A stretch of DNA of 62,759 nt from a bacterium (lineage in GTDB: Bacteria > AUK180): contig JAGLWT010000147.1 in NCBI GenBank assembly GCA_023133295.1, positions 1 through 62,759 of the forward strand. Reading direction: 5' to 3'. The position numbers and the translations under genes are program-made. This document shows positions 1-9,678 of this stretch, piece by piece. Under the pieces are notes generated by a model. That model saw only the letters and a list, made by a program, of their open reading frames with translations. It was not told where the DNA came from and searched no databases. The first letter of the stretch is position 1, and each line of letters opens with the position of its first letter.

Positions 1-50
1 CGCTTTCATTATATCTTCACACTTGTGAACGACTTATGGAGCAGAACACC

Positions 51-638
51 TTAAGACAAAAGAAGATATGAAAGCAGAAGAAATACAATGGAAAGGATCA
101 GTGTGACAAAGCAGATAAGCGCCTTCCTTTTTGTAAATGCCTTCACGATGCCCGCGATGATAAGAAATACCGTAGCAATAAGCACTAAAGAAAGGAGGAG
201 ATTGAAAAACAAAACAGCTCGAAAGACCATCAGCAATGCAAGTATCAGGGATGATATGATCAAGAAATAAGAGAGCTCAACCATTACTGACCCTCTCGAT
301 ATCTTGTATCTTCCAAAGAGATTGAATATAGCGCTGAGACCCAGGCCGAATCCGATGATGCCTCCGAGAAAGTAAACCAGTACACGATTATAAGGAAAAG
401 CAAAGAAATGGCTGAGAAGAAAATAAACAATGCTTACCAACACTCCCGCCAGAAAGTACATCAGATGATGTCTCTCACTCCTTCTTGTAAAGAGATAGTA
501 GATATATGCGGCGAATATTCCGCAATAGATGCCGAAACAGCGGGCACATAGGCCTAACTCACCCCTCACACAAGCAAAGGTATGGCCGGGATCCTGTGAA
601 CAAAATCCGCCTAAGAGATCATAAAAAAAATTATCCAC
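51..638 (-). CDS. DUF2085-type multi-TM membrane protein
   Basis: Small integral membrane protein of unknown function. Near the N-terminus it carries a Cys-rich stretch reading CVRGELGLCARCFGIYCG, which matches the LCARCxGIYxG signature of DUF2085; about five hydrophobic segments follow. An in-frame ATG at 725 would overlap the end of tamB by 86 bp. The GTG at 636-638 lies one base after the tamB stop (640-642), leaves the Cys motif intact and gives normal operon spacing, so I use it. It is the last gene of the birA-coaX-TPR-MBL-tamB operon. Family assignment is from motif memory; role unknown. Confidence 0.7.
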   Translation of the reverse strand: MDNFFYDLLGGFCSQDPGHTFACVRGELGLCARCFGIYCGIFAAYIYYLFTRRSERHHLMYFLAGVLVSIVYFLLSHFFAFPYNRVLVYFLGGIIGFGLGLSAIFNLFGRYKISRGSVMVELSYFLIISSLILALLMVFRAVLFFNLLLSLVLIATVFLIIAGIVKAFTKRKALICFVTLILSIVFLLLSYLLLS

Positions 639-639
639 C

Positions 640-3600
640 CTATTTCCCGACCTTAAATAATGAGGTAAGTTCAAAATTCCGAATGAACATGATATAAATG
701 GAGTCCCCGAATGATCGTGTATCATAGGGACTGATATTGAGGTTCAATGACAAGACAAGTCTCGGGTTGATATAGAACTTGAACTCCATCTGTTGATCGT
801 AAAGAGAGTCCTCGTATCTGGAGTAGCCGATATACAGATCGGGAAAGAGGTATTTACCCATAGAGAACTTCCAACGGCTGTCAAGCTGTGAGGTCTCCAA
901 CCCCTCGGTAGCGATCCGCTCGATCTTGATCGTGTCAAATATCATCGAGGTAAGGTATCCGAAGGCGGTGTTTCTCGTGAGTTTGAAAAGTCCAGTGGTC
1001 AATTCACTCAAGAGAAGGTCCAGCCCCACGGAAACAAGGTCTGCGCCCTCACCGGTAAGATCTTTTCTTTTGAAGAGCATCAAAGAAAATATCTCTGAAA
1101 AGGAAAGATGCGGTATGGAAGCCAATGTGATCTGTGGAGATGAGAGGGAGCCCGCCGCCTTGATATTGATCCGGTTACCCTTGATGGTCGACTCCAATTG
1201 GAAGGCGATGAACGGATCAAATATCTCCCTGTTGCGAAAATTAATGGAAGATGGCAGGAATGCGAATTCATTTCCGAATCCATGAATAGAGCCCTCGAGG
1301 ATATCGATGGAGCCGGCGATCCTCACCTTCTCAGGAGTACCTCTCAAAGAAACACCCTCCGTCGAAAAAGAAATATTCTGAGAAGTCCCGATCAGAAACG
1401 CCGCGTTCTCGGTTTTCACCAAAAGGTCCAATTGCGTCTCATCGTCCTCAAAAAGTGTTAGATTGCCCCCGATCAAAGGCGTACGGCTCTCTTTTTGCTG
1501 CAGAGCGTCAACAATAATATCAAATACACTTACAATTTCGCGTTTGATCCTTATATCCTTCAATACTACGCTGCCGTCAAGCTTTCTATCGTCTTCCGTC
1601 ATTGTCAGTCCGGAGCTCAATGAAGAAATAATGAGGGAATAATCATCGCCCGAAACCGGGTATTCACCCTCCTTCAGATCAAGTTTCAATCGTCCTAAGG
1701 GTACTGATCTGTTCACAGAGACCGCGGCATTGAGTCCGAATATCCCGCTTTGCTTCTCCTCGCCAAGGCGAAATGAAAGCGAATTCACGAGAAGTGTATC
1801 AATTCCCGAGCTCCGCGACCAGCTTATATCTCCGTTCATGGAGGAAAAAGCGGATTTGAAATCCTTCAGGGCAATGCTTCCGCTGATATCCGAAGCGATA
1901 AGCTTTGAGTCGATAAGAGGGTCATCACTGCTGCCCTTCACGAGGGCCTTGCCGGATATTTTTCCTGTTCGCAGCTGGAGCCATTCTATTTCAAGGGGTT
2001 TCAGTCCCAGAATATATGGAATATCCCTGAAGAGAAAATCCAATATTCCCATTCGTACGTCTTTGAGGTCCGCTTCCATATTAATATCGCCTTCCCCGGG
2101 ATTGACAGAAAATGGGAACAATGAGATATTCACAGGCAGGAAGCCCCTTATCCCAAGGGAATACTCTTTCCTGTACGCGGTGAGTTCGTAAAAGTTCAAT
2201 CGGCCCTGTTCATATTTTCCGGAGGTCTCCAGAAGGCCGAAATATCGGTCATCTCTGGCAAATCCATTGCCTTTGAGGTAAAATTCAAAACCCGGAACTG
2301 CAAGGGAGTCGAAAAATTTGATCGAGCCGTCAACAGTACCGCTGAGGCCGGAGAATTCATCAACTATAATATCATGGAATACCGCAGCCGGAAAGGTATT
2401 CAGCAATACTTCCCCCAGTATATTCAAGTCTTTGTCAAGAAAGATGCTGCCCATAATAATATCCCCGACAAGATCTACATTTACGCCGGTTTTTGATCTC
2501 TTGAAATCTGCTTTTATCCCGCGTGTAAGGGGAGCATTTCCCATCATTACCGGCAATAGGTCAACTTCGCCCCAGATCGTATCAGGGGTCGCGGAAAGAT
2601 CGGTTCTGACGGCGAAGGTATCCGATATGGAATTCGCGCGGTGTTTGAATCCTTCCAGATCACCCTTCAGTGACCAATTCCCATTTTTCATGTGAGAGAA
2701 TTCAAGCGCCTTATCGCTCATATTCGAGATCAGCCGCGCATCCACCGAGACCTTTCGATCATTCATCTCTGTTTTAGAATGCGCCGCGCCCAGATCAAAT
2801 CTCTGGTCGCCTAATTTCAATATGATCCTGTCCACGGAAATTTCTCCCGTAAAATCTCCCCTCTTATCCAGATCACTGATCACACGGCCGGATAATTTCA
2901 TGGGAGCGAACACTTCATTATTGAATAATATCAATTTCTCAGGAACGATGTCAAGAATGGTATTATCCGGAGAGGATATTGCTGTCGCCTTTCCGAAGAT
3001 GAACGATTCGGGAAGACCGGGAACCTTAAATTTAATATCCTTGATATCAAGGTGATACTTTTCTGTTTCAGTATCTCCATAGCCCTGAAGAAGGGCATGG
3101 CCGGAATCCGCCAAAAATGCCTCCAGCTTCGTGAAATACACCTTATTGTTCTCAACCTGAATATTCACAATGGAAGTATTCTCTTCAAGATCAAATCCGA
3201 AGAGCTCTCCGCATATATTTTTACCTTCAATATTTACACTGTAATCCGTGATAGAGGAGAAGGTAGCGTTGATCACCACATCGCCGGAAAGACAGGAATT
3301 ATCCTCGGGATATTCCAAGATCTCGCGCAATGGAAAATTCTTCACATTTCCGGAAACATACAATGCGTCGGGAGTATAACAAGCGGTAGCTACACCGTCG
3401 CCACCCCAGATAGATACCGCTGGGGATGTAAAATCGATCCTCTGATTCAGGGCATCGAATAAAAATGACACTGTCAATTTCTTCAAGGGGATCGCATAGA
3501 TATTGACCATATCGGATGTGCCTGTTCCCGTAACTAAAATGGATTTTTTCTCTGCATCGATATCAAGTTTGAAATGCCCTGACGCGACACCTCTCAGACC

Positions 3601-4305
3601 GTCATCGTCCATCATCAGAAAATGGCGATGAAGCTCCTCGAGGTAAAATTTATCCGTTCTGCAGTCCAGCAGTAGGCCGTTTTTGTTTATCATCCCCTTT
3701 CCGGTTACCGTTGAAAGGGGTGTTCGGGCGATGATCTCTTCTACAAGCAGATCGCCGGCAGGCGAGAGTTTGAATTTACCGGAAGCGGAAGCAATGCTCA
3801 AATCCCGGAAAGCATTATCGATAGAGCTTCGGCAGGATAAACTGTTCAGAATAATTTCATCGTTTGGAAGATCGATCGACCCCGTAAGAAAGATCTGCTC
3901 CACATTACCGTATGGGAAGGTGAACTCCCCTTCAATGACCTTCAAATGGGATATTTTCAGATCCGGTTTATCGGCAGATGACTCAGACATCTTGTGCATA
4001 GTGATCCGGGGTTTTGAAAGTATGAGATCCTTCAATCTGTATCTCTTGAAGAGAAGAGAGAATATGTCGACCTTGGCCTTGATATAATCACTGCAAATGG
4101 ATATTTCACTGCTCTCATAGACAAGATCGGTCAATTGGAGAGCACCGTTGATATTCAGATCGAGTGATGTGAATTTCACATTCATCTCACCCAATTGCTT
4201 TTCGGCGTAATTTCTGATGATACCGGGAAACAAAACGATATATAGGAGAAGTATTATGAGGTTAAGTGAGAAAAAATAAAAGAAGAACCTCTCCCGTTTT
4301 ATCAT
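640..4305 (-). CDS. tamB: TamB/AsmA-like envelope translocation protein
   Basis: Large periplasm-spanning protein, 1221 aa, with one N-terminal membrane anchor (about residues 8-30) followed by repetitive beta-rich AsmA/TamB-like sequence. The last 300 residues look like the TamB C-terminal domain (old DUF490): a stretch reading FGNEFAFLPSSINFRNREIF, then DPFIAFQLEST and SFSEIFSLMLFKRKDL. TamB proteins bridge inner and outer membranes and help move phospholipids or insert outer-membrane proteins, usually with a TamA/BamA partner, which is not in the window. It starts six bases after the MBL gene stop and shows no clear ribosome-binding site. It supports a diderm cell. Confidence 0.85.
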   Translation of the reverse strand: MIKRERFFFYFFSLNLIILLLYIVLFPGIIRNYAEKQLGEMNVKFTSLDLNINGALQLTDLVYESSEISICSDYIKAKVDIFSLLFKRYRLKDLILSKPRITMHKMSESSADKPDLKISHLKVIEGEFTFPYGNVEQIFLTGSIDLPNDEIILNSLSCRSSIDNAFRDLSIASASGKFKLSPAGDLLVEEIIARTPLSTVTGKGMINKNGLLLDCRTDKFYLEELHRHFLMMDDDGLRGVASGHFKLDIDAEKKSILVTGTGTSDMVNIYAIPLKKLTVSFLFDALNQRIDFTSPAVSIWGGDGVATACYTPDALYVSGNVKNFPLREILEYPEDNSCLSGDVVINATFSSITDYSVNIEGKNICGELFGFDLEENTSIVNIQVENNKVYFTKLEAFLADSGHALLQGYGDTETEKYHLDIKDIKFKVPGLPESFIFGKATAISSPDNTILDIVPEKLILFNNEVFAPMKLSGRVISDLDKRGDFTGEISVDRIILKLGDQRFDLGAAHSKTEMNDRKVSVDARLISNMSDKALEFSHMKNGNWSLKGDLEGFKHRANSISDTFAVRTDLSATPDTIWGEVDLLPVMMGNAPLTRGIKADFKRSKTGVNVDLVGDIIMGSIFLDKDLNILGEVLLNTFPAAVFHDIIVDEFSGLSGTVDGSIKFFDSLAVPGFEFYLKGNGFARDDRYFGLLETSGKYEQGRLNFYELTAYRKEYSLGIRGFLPVNISLFPFSVNPGEGDINMEADLKDVRMGILDFLFRDIPYILGLKPLEIEWLQLRTGKISGKALVKGSSDDPLIDSKLIASDISGSIALKDFKSAFSSMNGDISWSRSSGIDTLLVNSLSFRLGEEKQSGIFGLNAAVSVNRSVPLGRLKLDLKEGEYPVSGDDYSLIISSLSSGLTMTEDDRKLDGSVVLKDIRIKREIVSVFDIIVDALQQKESRTPLIGGNLTLFEDDETQLDLLVKTENAAFLIGTSQNISFSTEGVSLRGTPEKVRIAGSIDILEGSIHGFGNEFAFLPSSINFRNREIFDPFIAFQLESTIKGNRINIKAAGSLSSPQITLASIPHLSFSEIFSLMLFKRKDLTGEGADLVSVGLDLLLSELTTGLFKLTRNTAFGYLTSMIFDTIKIERIATEGLETSQLDSRWKFSMGKYLFPDLYIGYSRYEDSLYDQQMEFKFYINPRLVLSLNLNISPYDTRSFGDSIYIMFIRNFELTSLFKVGK

Positions 4306-4311
4306 AAAGAA

Positions 4312-6114
4312 TTACTTTTTAGTTGGCTTTAATATCTCGTTCACCTTTTCGATGAAATCCTGAATGACCGGGTCTATGCTGAGGAAGTATTCTTTTCTGA
4401 ATTCTTTGATCTTCTGTTGGAACTTGGTATCCACTATCTCGTCCTCTTCTTTTATCTGATCATATGAATCAAAAACAGCAGCGCCAACAAGATCGGAAAA
4501 GCGTTTCAATAAGATAAGGGCTTTTTCCGAACGAACGGCAAGATGCGCGATCTTTTTCTCTGAGTCCTCTATGGAGCCCAATTCTTCCACAAATGTCTTC
4601 AGCCGTTTTCCGAGTATCTCAATGCCTTCATCAAGATCGAGTGAATCCGCAAGTATCTTATTCTTGTCCTCCACGGTGATAAGCAGTGGTTCCGCACCGG
4701 TATCAACAAGCTCGATACCGCTCTTATCTATAGAGAATCCCTGAGCATAAGATGGAATGATGGATTCAAGATCGTATTTCTCTTTGAGATTGTCTTGCAG
4801 AGCTTTCTGTGCCTCTTCTTCCCCGTGAACGATAAAGATACCCTTGGGCTTGACCGGTATATCTCCGGCAAACGAGGCAAGGTGTTCCGCATCGGCATGA
4901 GCGGAAAAGGAATCCAGGGAATATATGGACGCGTTTATCTCAACAGGTTCTCCGAAGATCGAAACATTGTCCCGCCCTGACTGTATCAATTTTCCCAGTG
5001 TTCCCTGAGCTTGATAACCCACAAATACAACTGAGGTATTGGGGTTCCACAGATTATGTTTCAAATGATGCAGGATACGCCCCGCATTACACATTCCCGC
5101 GGCAGAGATGATCATCGCTGGTTTATCGAATTCATTAATACTTCTTGATTCATCCACCGATTGTGTGGAGCTGAGGGATGGGAAGCCGAAGGGGTCACCA
5201 TCCTTTTTCAGGTCAATAATATTTCTTGAGAAGTATTCTGGATCGCTTTTGGCGATCTGACCGTATATTTTCGTTGCTTTGATGGCAAGAGGCGAGTCAA
5301 GGAATACCTTTATCAGATTGATCTTACCCTCGTTCAGAAGCTGATTGAGATAATACATCAACATCTGAGTTCGACCGATAGCAAATGAAGGGACCAATAT
5401 CTTTCCGCCCGAGCGCAATGATTCTTCGACGATATCCGAGAAAAGATGCAGGGAGTCCTCTATCTTATGCCTTCCTCTGTTTCCGTAGGTGGATTCCATT
5501 ATCAGATAATCGACATCTTCGAAGGAAGAGGGCTCATTCAGAACCGGACTCAGAACGCTGCCTATATCACCGGAAAAACCGATCTTCAATCCTTCGCTTT
5601 CCAGAAGTATATGCGCAGAACCCAGAATATGCCCCGCGTCCCTGAATGTAATGAAAATATCCTCTCCGATCTGCAGGCGTTTGCCGTAACTCTCGCCCTG
5701 AAAATATTTCAGGGACTCCTGAGCATCGGCAACCGTATATAGCGGCGGCCGCTCAGCAAGGCCCTTGCGCCTTCTTTTTCTATTATCCCATTCATTTTCC
5801 GTTTCCTGAATGTGTCCGCTGTCCAGAAGCATGATCGAGCAGAGATTAAAGGTTGCCTTTGTCGTAATTATCTTCCCGGTAAATCCATCCTTTACAAGCT
5901 TGGGGATCAAGCCGCTGTGATCAATGTGAGCATGCGTGAGAAGCAGCATATCCAAGGTTGACGGGTCAAATGGGAACGGCTCGTAATTGGTCTCTTTATT
6001 ATCCTTCGAACCCTGATGAAGGCCGCAATCCACAAGGATCTTTTTGTTATTGGTCTCCAAAAGGAATTTTGATCCGGTAACCTCTCTTGTCGCACCGAAA
6101 AAACTCAATTTCAT
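4312..6114 (-). CDS. Beta-CASP metallo-beta-lactamase RNA-processing nuclease
   Basis: Predicted RNA endo/exonuclease of the MBL-fold beta-CASP group (YSH1/CPSF73-like). Residues 61-66 read HAHIDH, the HxHxDH zinc motif; further metal-site motifs are GHILGSAHILLE and FSGDIG, and ESTYGNR is the usual start of the beta-CASP insert. Later motifs include PSFAIGRTQ, SAAGMCNAGRI and SFSAHAD. At 600 aa it is about 115 residues longer than compact family members; the extra C-terminal part is charged and helical and I do not recognise it. It lies two bases after the TPR gene and just before tamB, in one operon. Confidence 0.88.
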   Translation of the reverse strand: MKLSFFGATREVTGSKFLLETNNKKILVDCGLHQGSKDNKETNYEPFPFDPSTLDMLLLTHAHIDHSGLIPKLVKDGFTGKIITTKATFNLCSIMLLDSGHIQETENEWDNRKRRRKGLAERPPLYTVADAQESLKYFQGESYGKRLQIGEDIFITFRDAGHILGSAHILLESEGLKIGFSGDIGSVLSPVLNEPSSFEDVDYLIMESTYGNRGRHKIEDSLHLFSDIVEESLRSGGKILVPSFAIGRTQMLMYYLNQLLNEGKINLIKVFLDSPLAIKATKIYGQIAKSDPEYFSRNIIDLKKDGDPFGFPSLSSTQSVDESRSINEFDKPAMIISAAGMCNAGRILHHLKHNLWNPNTSVVFVGYQAQGTLGKLIQSGRDNVSIFGEPVEINASIYSLDSFSAHADAEHLASFAGDIPVKPKGIFIVHGEEEAQKALQDNLKEKYDLESIIPSYAQGFSIDKSGIELVDTGAEPLLITVEDKNKILADSLDLDEGIEILGKRLKTFVEELGSIEDSEKKIAHLAVRSEKALILLKRFSDLVGAAVFDSYDQIKEEDEIVDTKFQQKIKEFRKEYFLSIDPVIQDFIEKVNEILKPTKK

Positions 6115-6116
6115 AT

Positions 6117-9044
6117 CTACTCCTCTTTTTCCATTTCATGAAGCATCTGTCTTGCTTTTTTACGTGAATCTGGATCTCCGCTCTTTTGAATGATAAGCTC
6201 CAGCATCCTGGCGGCGCTGTCTGCATCGTCTTTTTTCATATAGGCCTCAACGATCTTGAAGCGCGCGGAATTCACCCACATCGTGAATTCCTTGTACAAA
6301 TAGACGATCTTCATGAACTCTTCGATCGCCCGGTCGATTTCTCCCTTATTCAGAAGCAGCTCTCCAAGCCAGTACTCGGCTTCGACCTGTTGTATCGGCG
6401 TGCCATTCACTACTACACTCGAAAAAGCGGCCTCAGAGCGTTTGTGATAACCCAGTATTTCGTATATATCCCCGAGTTTGAGATAAACCTCTCCCCGGAG
6501 CTCATTGTCCTTTGTTTCATTCAACAGACGCTCAAAATACCCGGTGGCGGCATCGTACTCCCGTAATTTCTTATATACAACACCGAGATTGTACAGGATA
6601 TTTTCATACATCTTCTGATCGATCTCTTCAGCCAGAAGCAATTTATAATTGGCGGCGGCTTCTCTGAACTTCTCCTCTGCAAATTGAATTGAAGCCAGTT
6701 TGAATATGCCCAGATTCTTCCATTTCACAGAATCCTTCAATTTCGACAACTCCTCGAAATACAAAAACGCTTTATCGGTATTGCCAAGTTTCATAAATGA
6801 AAGCCCCAGATAAAAACGCGCCTCATTGATCTCTTTGGATAAAGGGTATTGCATGATCACCCGCTGAAATTCCGTGATACCATTTGTGAAATTGTCCTTG
6901 GAAAAGTAGAATTTACCCTTATTAAGCTGTATCTGAGGAGCGATCGCGGAGTCGGGGTACTTTTTCAAAAAATTGGTCGATACATCGATCGAGCTCTGAT
7001 ATTTCCCCATCTTAAAAAGGGTCCATTCATAATTATAGGCCGCCCAACCCTTGAATTCACCCGGCGCGTCCGCATTGTCCATCAGGGTCTTGAACGCGGT
7101 AACCGCTGCATCGTATTCCCCTGTAGAATAATGAATATCGCCGATCTTCAGAGCGGAGTCATATCTGTATTCATGGCCGGGCTTCAGCCGTATCTTCTCA
7201 AATTCCCCTATCGCCTTTTCATTCTCTTTCATATTCAAAAGGCACCAGGCAGCGTAGAATTCCGCCTCTTGCCCAAATGTGGAATTAGCGGTGATCATTA
7301 AAAAATACTTTCTGGCTTCCGAATACTTCTCGATCTTATAGTAAACCCTTGACAGATAATATATCACCTCGTTCTGCTCAAGCAGGCCCTTGGAAAAAAG
7401 CTCTAAAAGAAGCGGCAATGCCATGGCATTATTCTTCAGTTCATAATAGACCTTTGCCATGTCAAAACGGATCTGATGGTATATTTCCTCATCCAGGGTA
7501 TTCCCCTCAAGAAACTTTCCCCAATGATTGATCGCGTCAAAGTGATTTCCCGCGGAGTAAATGCACCAGCCTATATAACGCTGCGCCTCCGCATATTCTT
7601 TTGTCTCTACCGGGATAAGGCTCAAATATTCCAGTGCTTTCTCACCCTTCTCTGATTTGAAGAGTACCTTACCCATTATCAGATTGAAAGGGCGGTCACT
7701 GCCTGAAAATTCATAGGCGTTCAAAAGCTCAAGCGCGGGACCATAGTGTGAGAGCGCGAAATACGATGATGCCAGTTTCACTCTGAGTTCGCCGCTTTTT
7801 ACAGGATCCGCGACACCTTCTGAGATAGCGCTTTTATAATACTCCGCGGCTGAGAGGTATTTGCCTGAATTAAAACGCAGATCGCCCGCCAGTTCGAACA
7901 CCGCAGGGAATTTCGCATCGGAGTTCATCTTGATCATATACTCCACCGCGGGATCTCCGTTGTCCGAAAGGTTCATCACATCTCCGTATAAAAGAAGAAG
8001 ATTCTGCTTCAATTCGCTTGAAACCGATTTGCTCAGAAGTTCCTTGATCTTATCCGCGGCCTGAGCGTATTTCTTATTGCTCTTTAATATGAGTGCATCA
8101 AAATATCCGATAGAGGCGGGATCGATCTTTCTGCCGGGCTGTTTCATTATGAACACGGTATCCTTCGCTCCCTCAAGGTCCTGAACCCTGTACTTAGAAA
8201 GGAACATCGCACGCAGGGCTTCATCCTGATGGGGAGTGTTGAAGTCCAGAGCTCTCTGATAGAACTTGCCCGCCTTGGTATAACTCTCTAAATAGAAGTA
8301 GCATTCGGCAATGAAGTAATATGTCTCGCCAAGCAGAAAATCCTTTTTGGCAAGCTGGGCGAATATCTCCAGCCCCTCATCATAGTCCCCTGTCTCATAA
8401 AGAAGAAATGCCAGCAGAAAGCGCATCTTATCGGCATATTTCCCATCCGGCGTACGATGAAGATAGGCCCGTATCAGGCGGTCTTCAAGATCAAAACGCC
8501 CCTGCTTCTTATACAGCTCCGCGAGTTCCAGATTAGCCGCGTCCCATTTGGATGATTCCAGATACTTTTTAATGAGGTTTGCATATTCCCCGACCGCGGC
8601 TTCATCATCTCCTTGGAGATTATGGAAAAGCGCAGAGTAGTAAAAAGCGTCAGGGGCAAGATTTCCGGTCTTCAATTCGTTCAATGTGGAAAAAACCTTC
8701 TTCATATCCTTTCTATAATAGTTCACGATCGCCGAGTATAAGAGAACCTTGTCCTTGCTCTCAAATCCCGGATGGTCTATCAATATCGAGTTGAATGTGA
8801 TCAGCGCGGCATCGTATTTTTTCATCTTGAATTGGCATAAGCCCACCATATACTTTCCGCGCCCCTGGTCGGAGGCGGGTTCTTCAAGATACTTGCTGGC
8901 GTATTTCAGGGACATGGAATAGAATCCGTCCCTATAGGCATTGATGGAAAGGACCATATTCTCATTTCCCGCAGAAGCAAATATCGGCAGGAAGATCAGG
9001 AGGATAAGGATGAACTTCTTAATAATTGTTCCTCTCCATTTCAT
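6117..9044 (-). CDS. Exported tetratricopeptide-repeat protein
   Basis: About 975 aa of near-continuous TPR repeats (for example YYFIAECYFYLESYTKAGKF, AEFYAAWCLLNMKENEKA) after a hydrophobic signal segment IIKKFILILLIFLPIFASAG. It probably sits in the periplasm as a protein-interaction scaffold, in the style of the TPR proteins of outer-membrane assembly. The start is uncertain. An ATG at 9044 opens the frame but has no Shine-Dalgarno and puts KWRGT before the signal peptide. The good site GGAGAGG (inside the end of coaX) sits just before ATT ATT AAG AAG, so an ATT start giving a normal signal peptide is possible. The client is unknown. Confidence 0.75.
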   Translation of the reverse strand: MKWRGTIIKKFILILLIFLPIFASAGNENMVLSINAYRDGFYSMSLKYASKYLEEPASDQGRGKYMVGLCQFKMKKYDAALITFNSILIDHPGFESKDKVLLYSAIVNYYRKDMKKVFSTLNELKTGNLAPDAFYYSALFHNLQGDDEAAVGEYANLIKKYLESSKWDAANLELAELYKKQGRFDLEDRLIRAYLHRTPDGKYADKMRFLLAFLLYETGDYDEGLEIFAQLAKKDFLLGETYYFIAECYFYLESYTKAGKFYQRALDFNTPHQDEALRAMFLSKYRVQDLEGAKDTVFIMKQPGRKIDPASIGYFDALILKSNKKYAQAADKIKELLSKSVSSELKQNLLLLYGDVMNLSDNGDPAVEYMIKMNSDAKFPAVFELAGDLRFNSGKYLSAAEYYKSAISEGVADPVKSGELRVKLASSYFALSHYGPALELLNAYEFSGSDRPFNLIMGKVLFKSEKGEKALEYLSLIPVETKEYAEAQRYIGWCIYSAGNHFDAINHWGKFLEGNTLDEEIYHQIRFDMAKVYYELKNNAMALPLLLELFSKGLLEQNEVIYYLSRVYYKIEKYSEARKYFLMITANSTFGQEAEFYAAWCLLNMKENEKAIGEFEKIRLKPGHEYRYDSALKIGDIHYSTGEYDAAVTAFKTLMDNADAPGEFKGWAAYNYEWTLFKMGKYQSSIDVSTNFLKKYPDSAIAPQIQLNKGKFYFSKDNFTNGITEFQRVIMQYPLSKEINEARFYLGLSFMKLGNTDKAFLYFEELSKLKDSVKWKNLGIFKLASIQFAEEKFREAAANYKLLLAEEIDQKMYENILYNLGVVYKKLREYDAATGYFERLLNETKDNELRGEVYLKLGDIYEILGYHKRSEAAFSSVVVNGTPIQQVEAEYWLGELLLNKGEIDRAIEEFMKIVYLYKEFTMWVNSARFKIVEAYMKKDDADSAARMLELIIQKSGDPDSRKKARQMLHEMEKEE

Positions 9045-9678
9045 GCAAATCAGCGTTTTCAAAATACTCATCATATTTAATAAGAGGCAATAGGCGTTTA
9101 TCTCCTCCGGTAACGAAGATCTTCTCTTCGTATTTATTCAGGATCTTATCAAAAAATCCCGAATACATCAAGGTTAAACCGGCATTGATATTGCTTCTGG
9201 TGTCATTGCCGGGAAAGGGAGTAAGAAATATAGAAGATGGGAGTTCCATACGGCCTATCGTGGAGGTTGATTTCATCACCCTGTCCGGCCCGGGAATGAT
9301 CGCGCCGCCGATAAGGATGCCGTTCTTCACAATGCTTGCGGTGATCGCAGTTCCAAGGTCAAAACAGCAGAAATCCTCTTTGTGCTTCGAATAAAAGAAT
9401 GAAGCGGCCAGGATACGGTCAACGCCGAGAAGGCCGGGTTGAGCATACCCGTTGGTAACGGAGAATTTATCCGTGCTCTTGATCTGGCGTACTTCCACTC
9501 TGCTGTCCAGGCCTTTGAAATTATGAGGCGTTGACGAGGTATTATAATATACGATCCTTGAAACCTCGGGCAGAAGATCACTGACCAGAGCATAATCGTA
9601 TATTGATTCTACCGTCCCCTGATGCAGGTATTTAGCAGAACTGTTCCCTATTTTCAGAAAGAGAGTATCATCTGACAT
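9019..9678 (-). CDS. coaX: Type III pantothenate kinase-like protein
   Basis: First step of CoA synthesis in organisms lacking CoaA. The 219-aa product matches CoaX: GLLGVDRILAA (residues 83-92), CCFDLGTAITASIV (104-117) and GGAIIPGP. Asp87 and Asp107 correspond to the two later active-site aspartates. The first motif, normally DxGNT near the N-terminus, reads KIGNS, so the first conserved Asp is replaced by Lys9. The enzyme is either degenerate or divergent. It overlaps birA by 11 bp upstream and the TPR gene downstream. birA-coaX pairing is common in bacteria and supports the assignment. Confidence 0.8.
   Translation of the reverse strand: MSDDTLFLKIGNSSAKYLHQGTVESIYDYALVSDLLPEVSRIVYYNTSSTPHNFKGLDSRVEVRQIKSTDKFSVTNGYAQPGLLGVDRILAASFFYSKHKEDFCCFDLGTAITASIVKNGILIGGAIIPGPDRVMKSTSTIGRMELPSSIFLTPFPGNDTRSNINAGLTLMYSGFFDKILNKYEEKIFVTGGDKRLLPLIKYDEYFENADLHEMERNNY

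Noticed and set aside
640..725. ATG start at 725 for the DUF2085 gene
   Set aside because: Would overlap tamB by 86 bp; a GTG one base after the tamB stop keeps the whole Cys motif.
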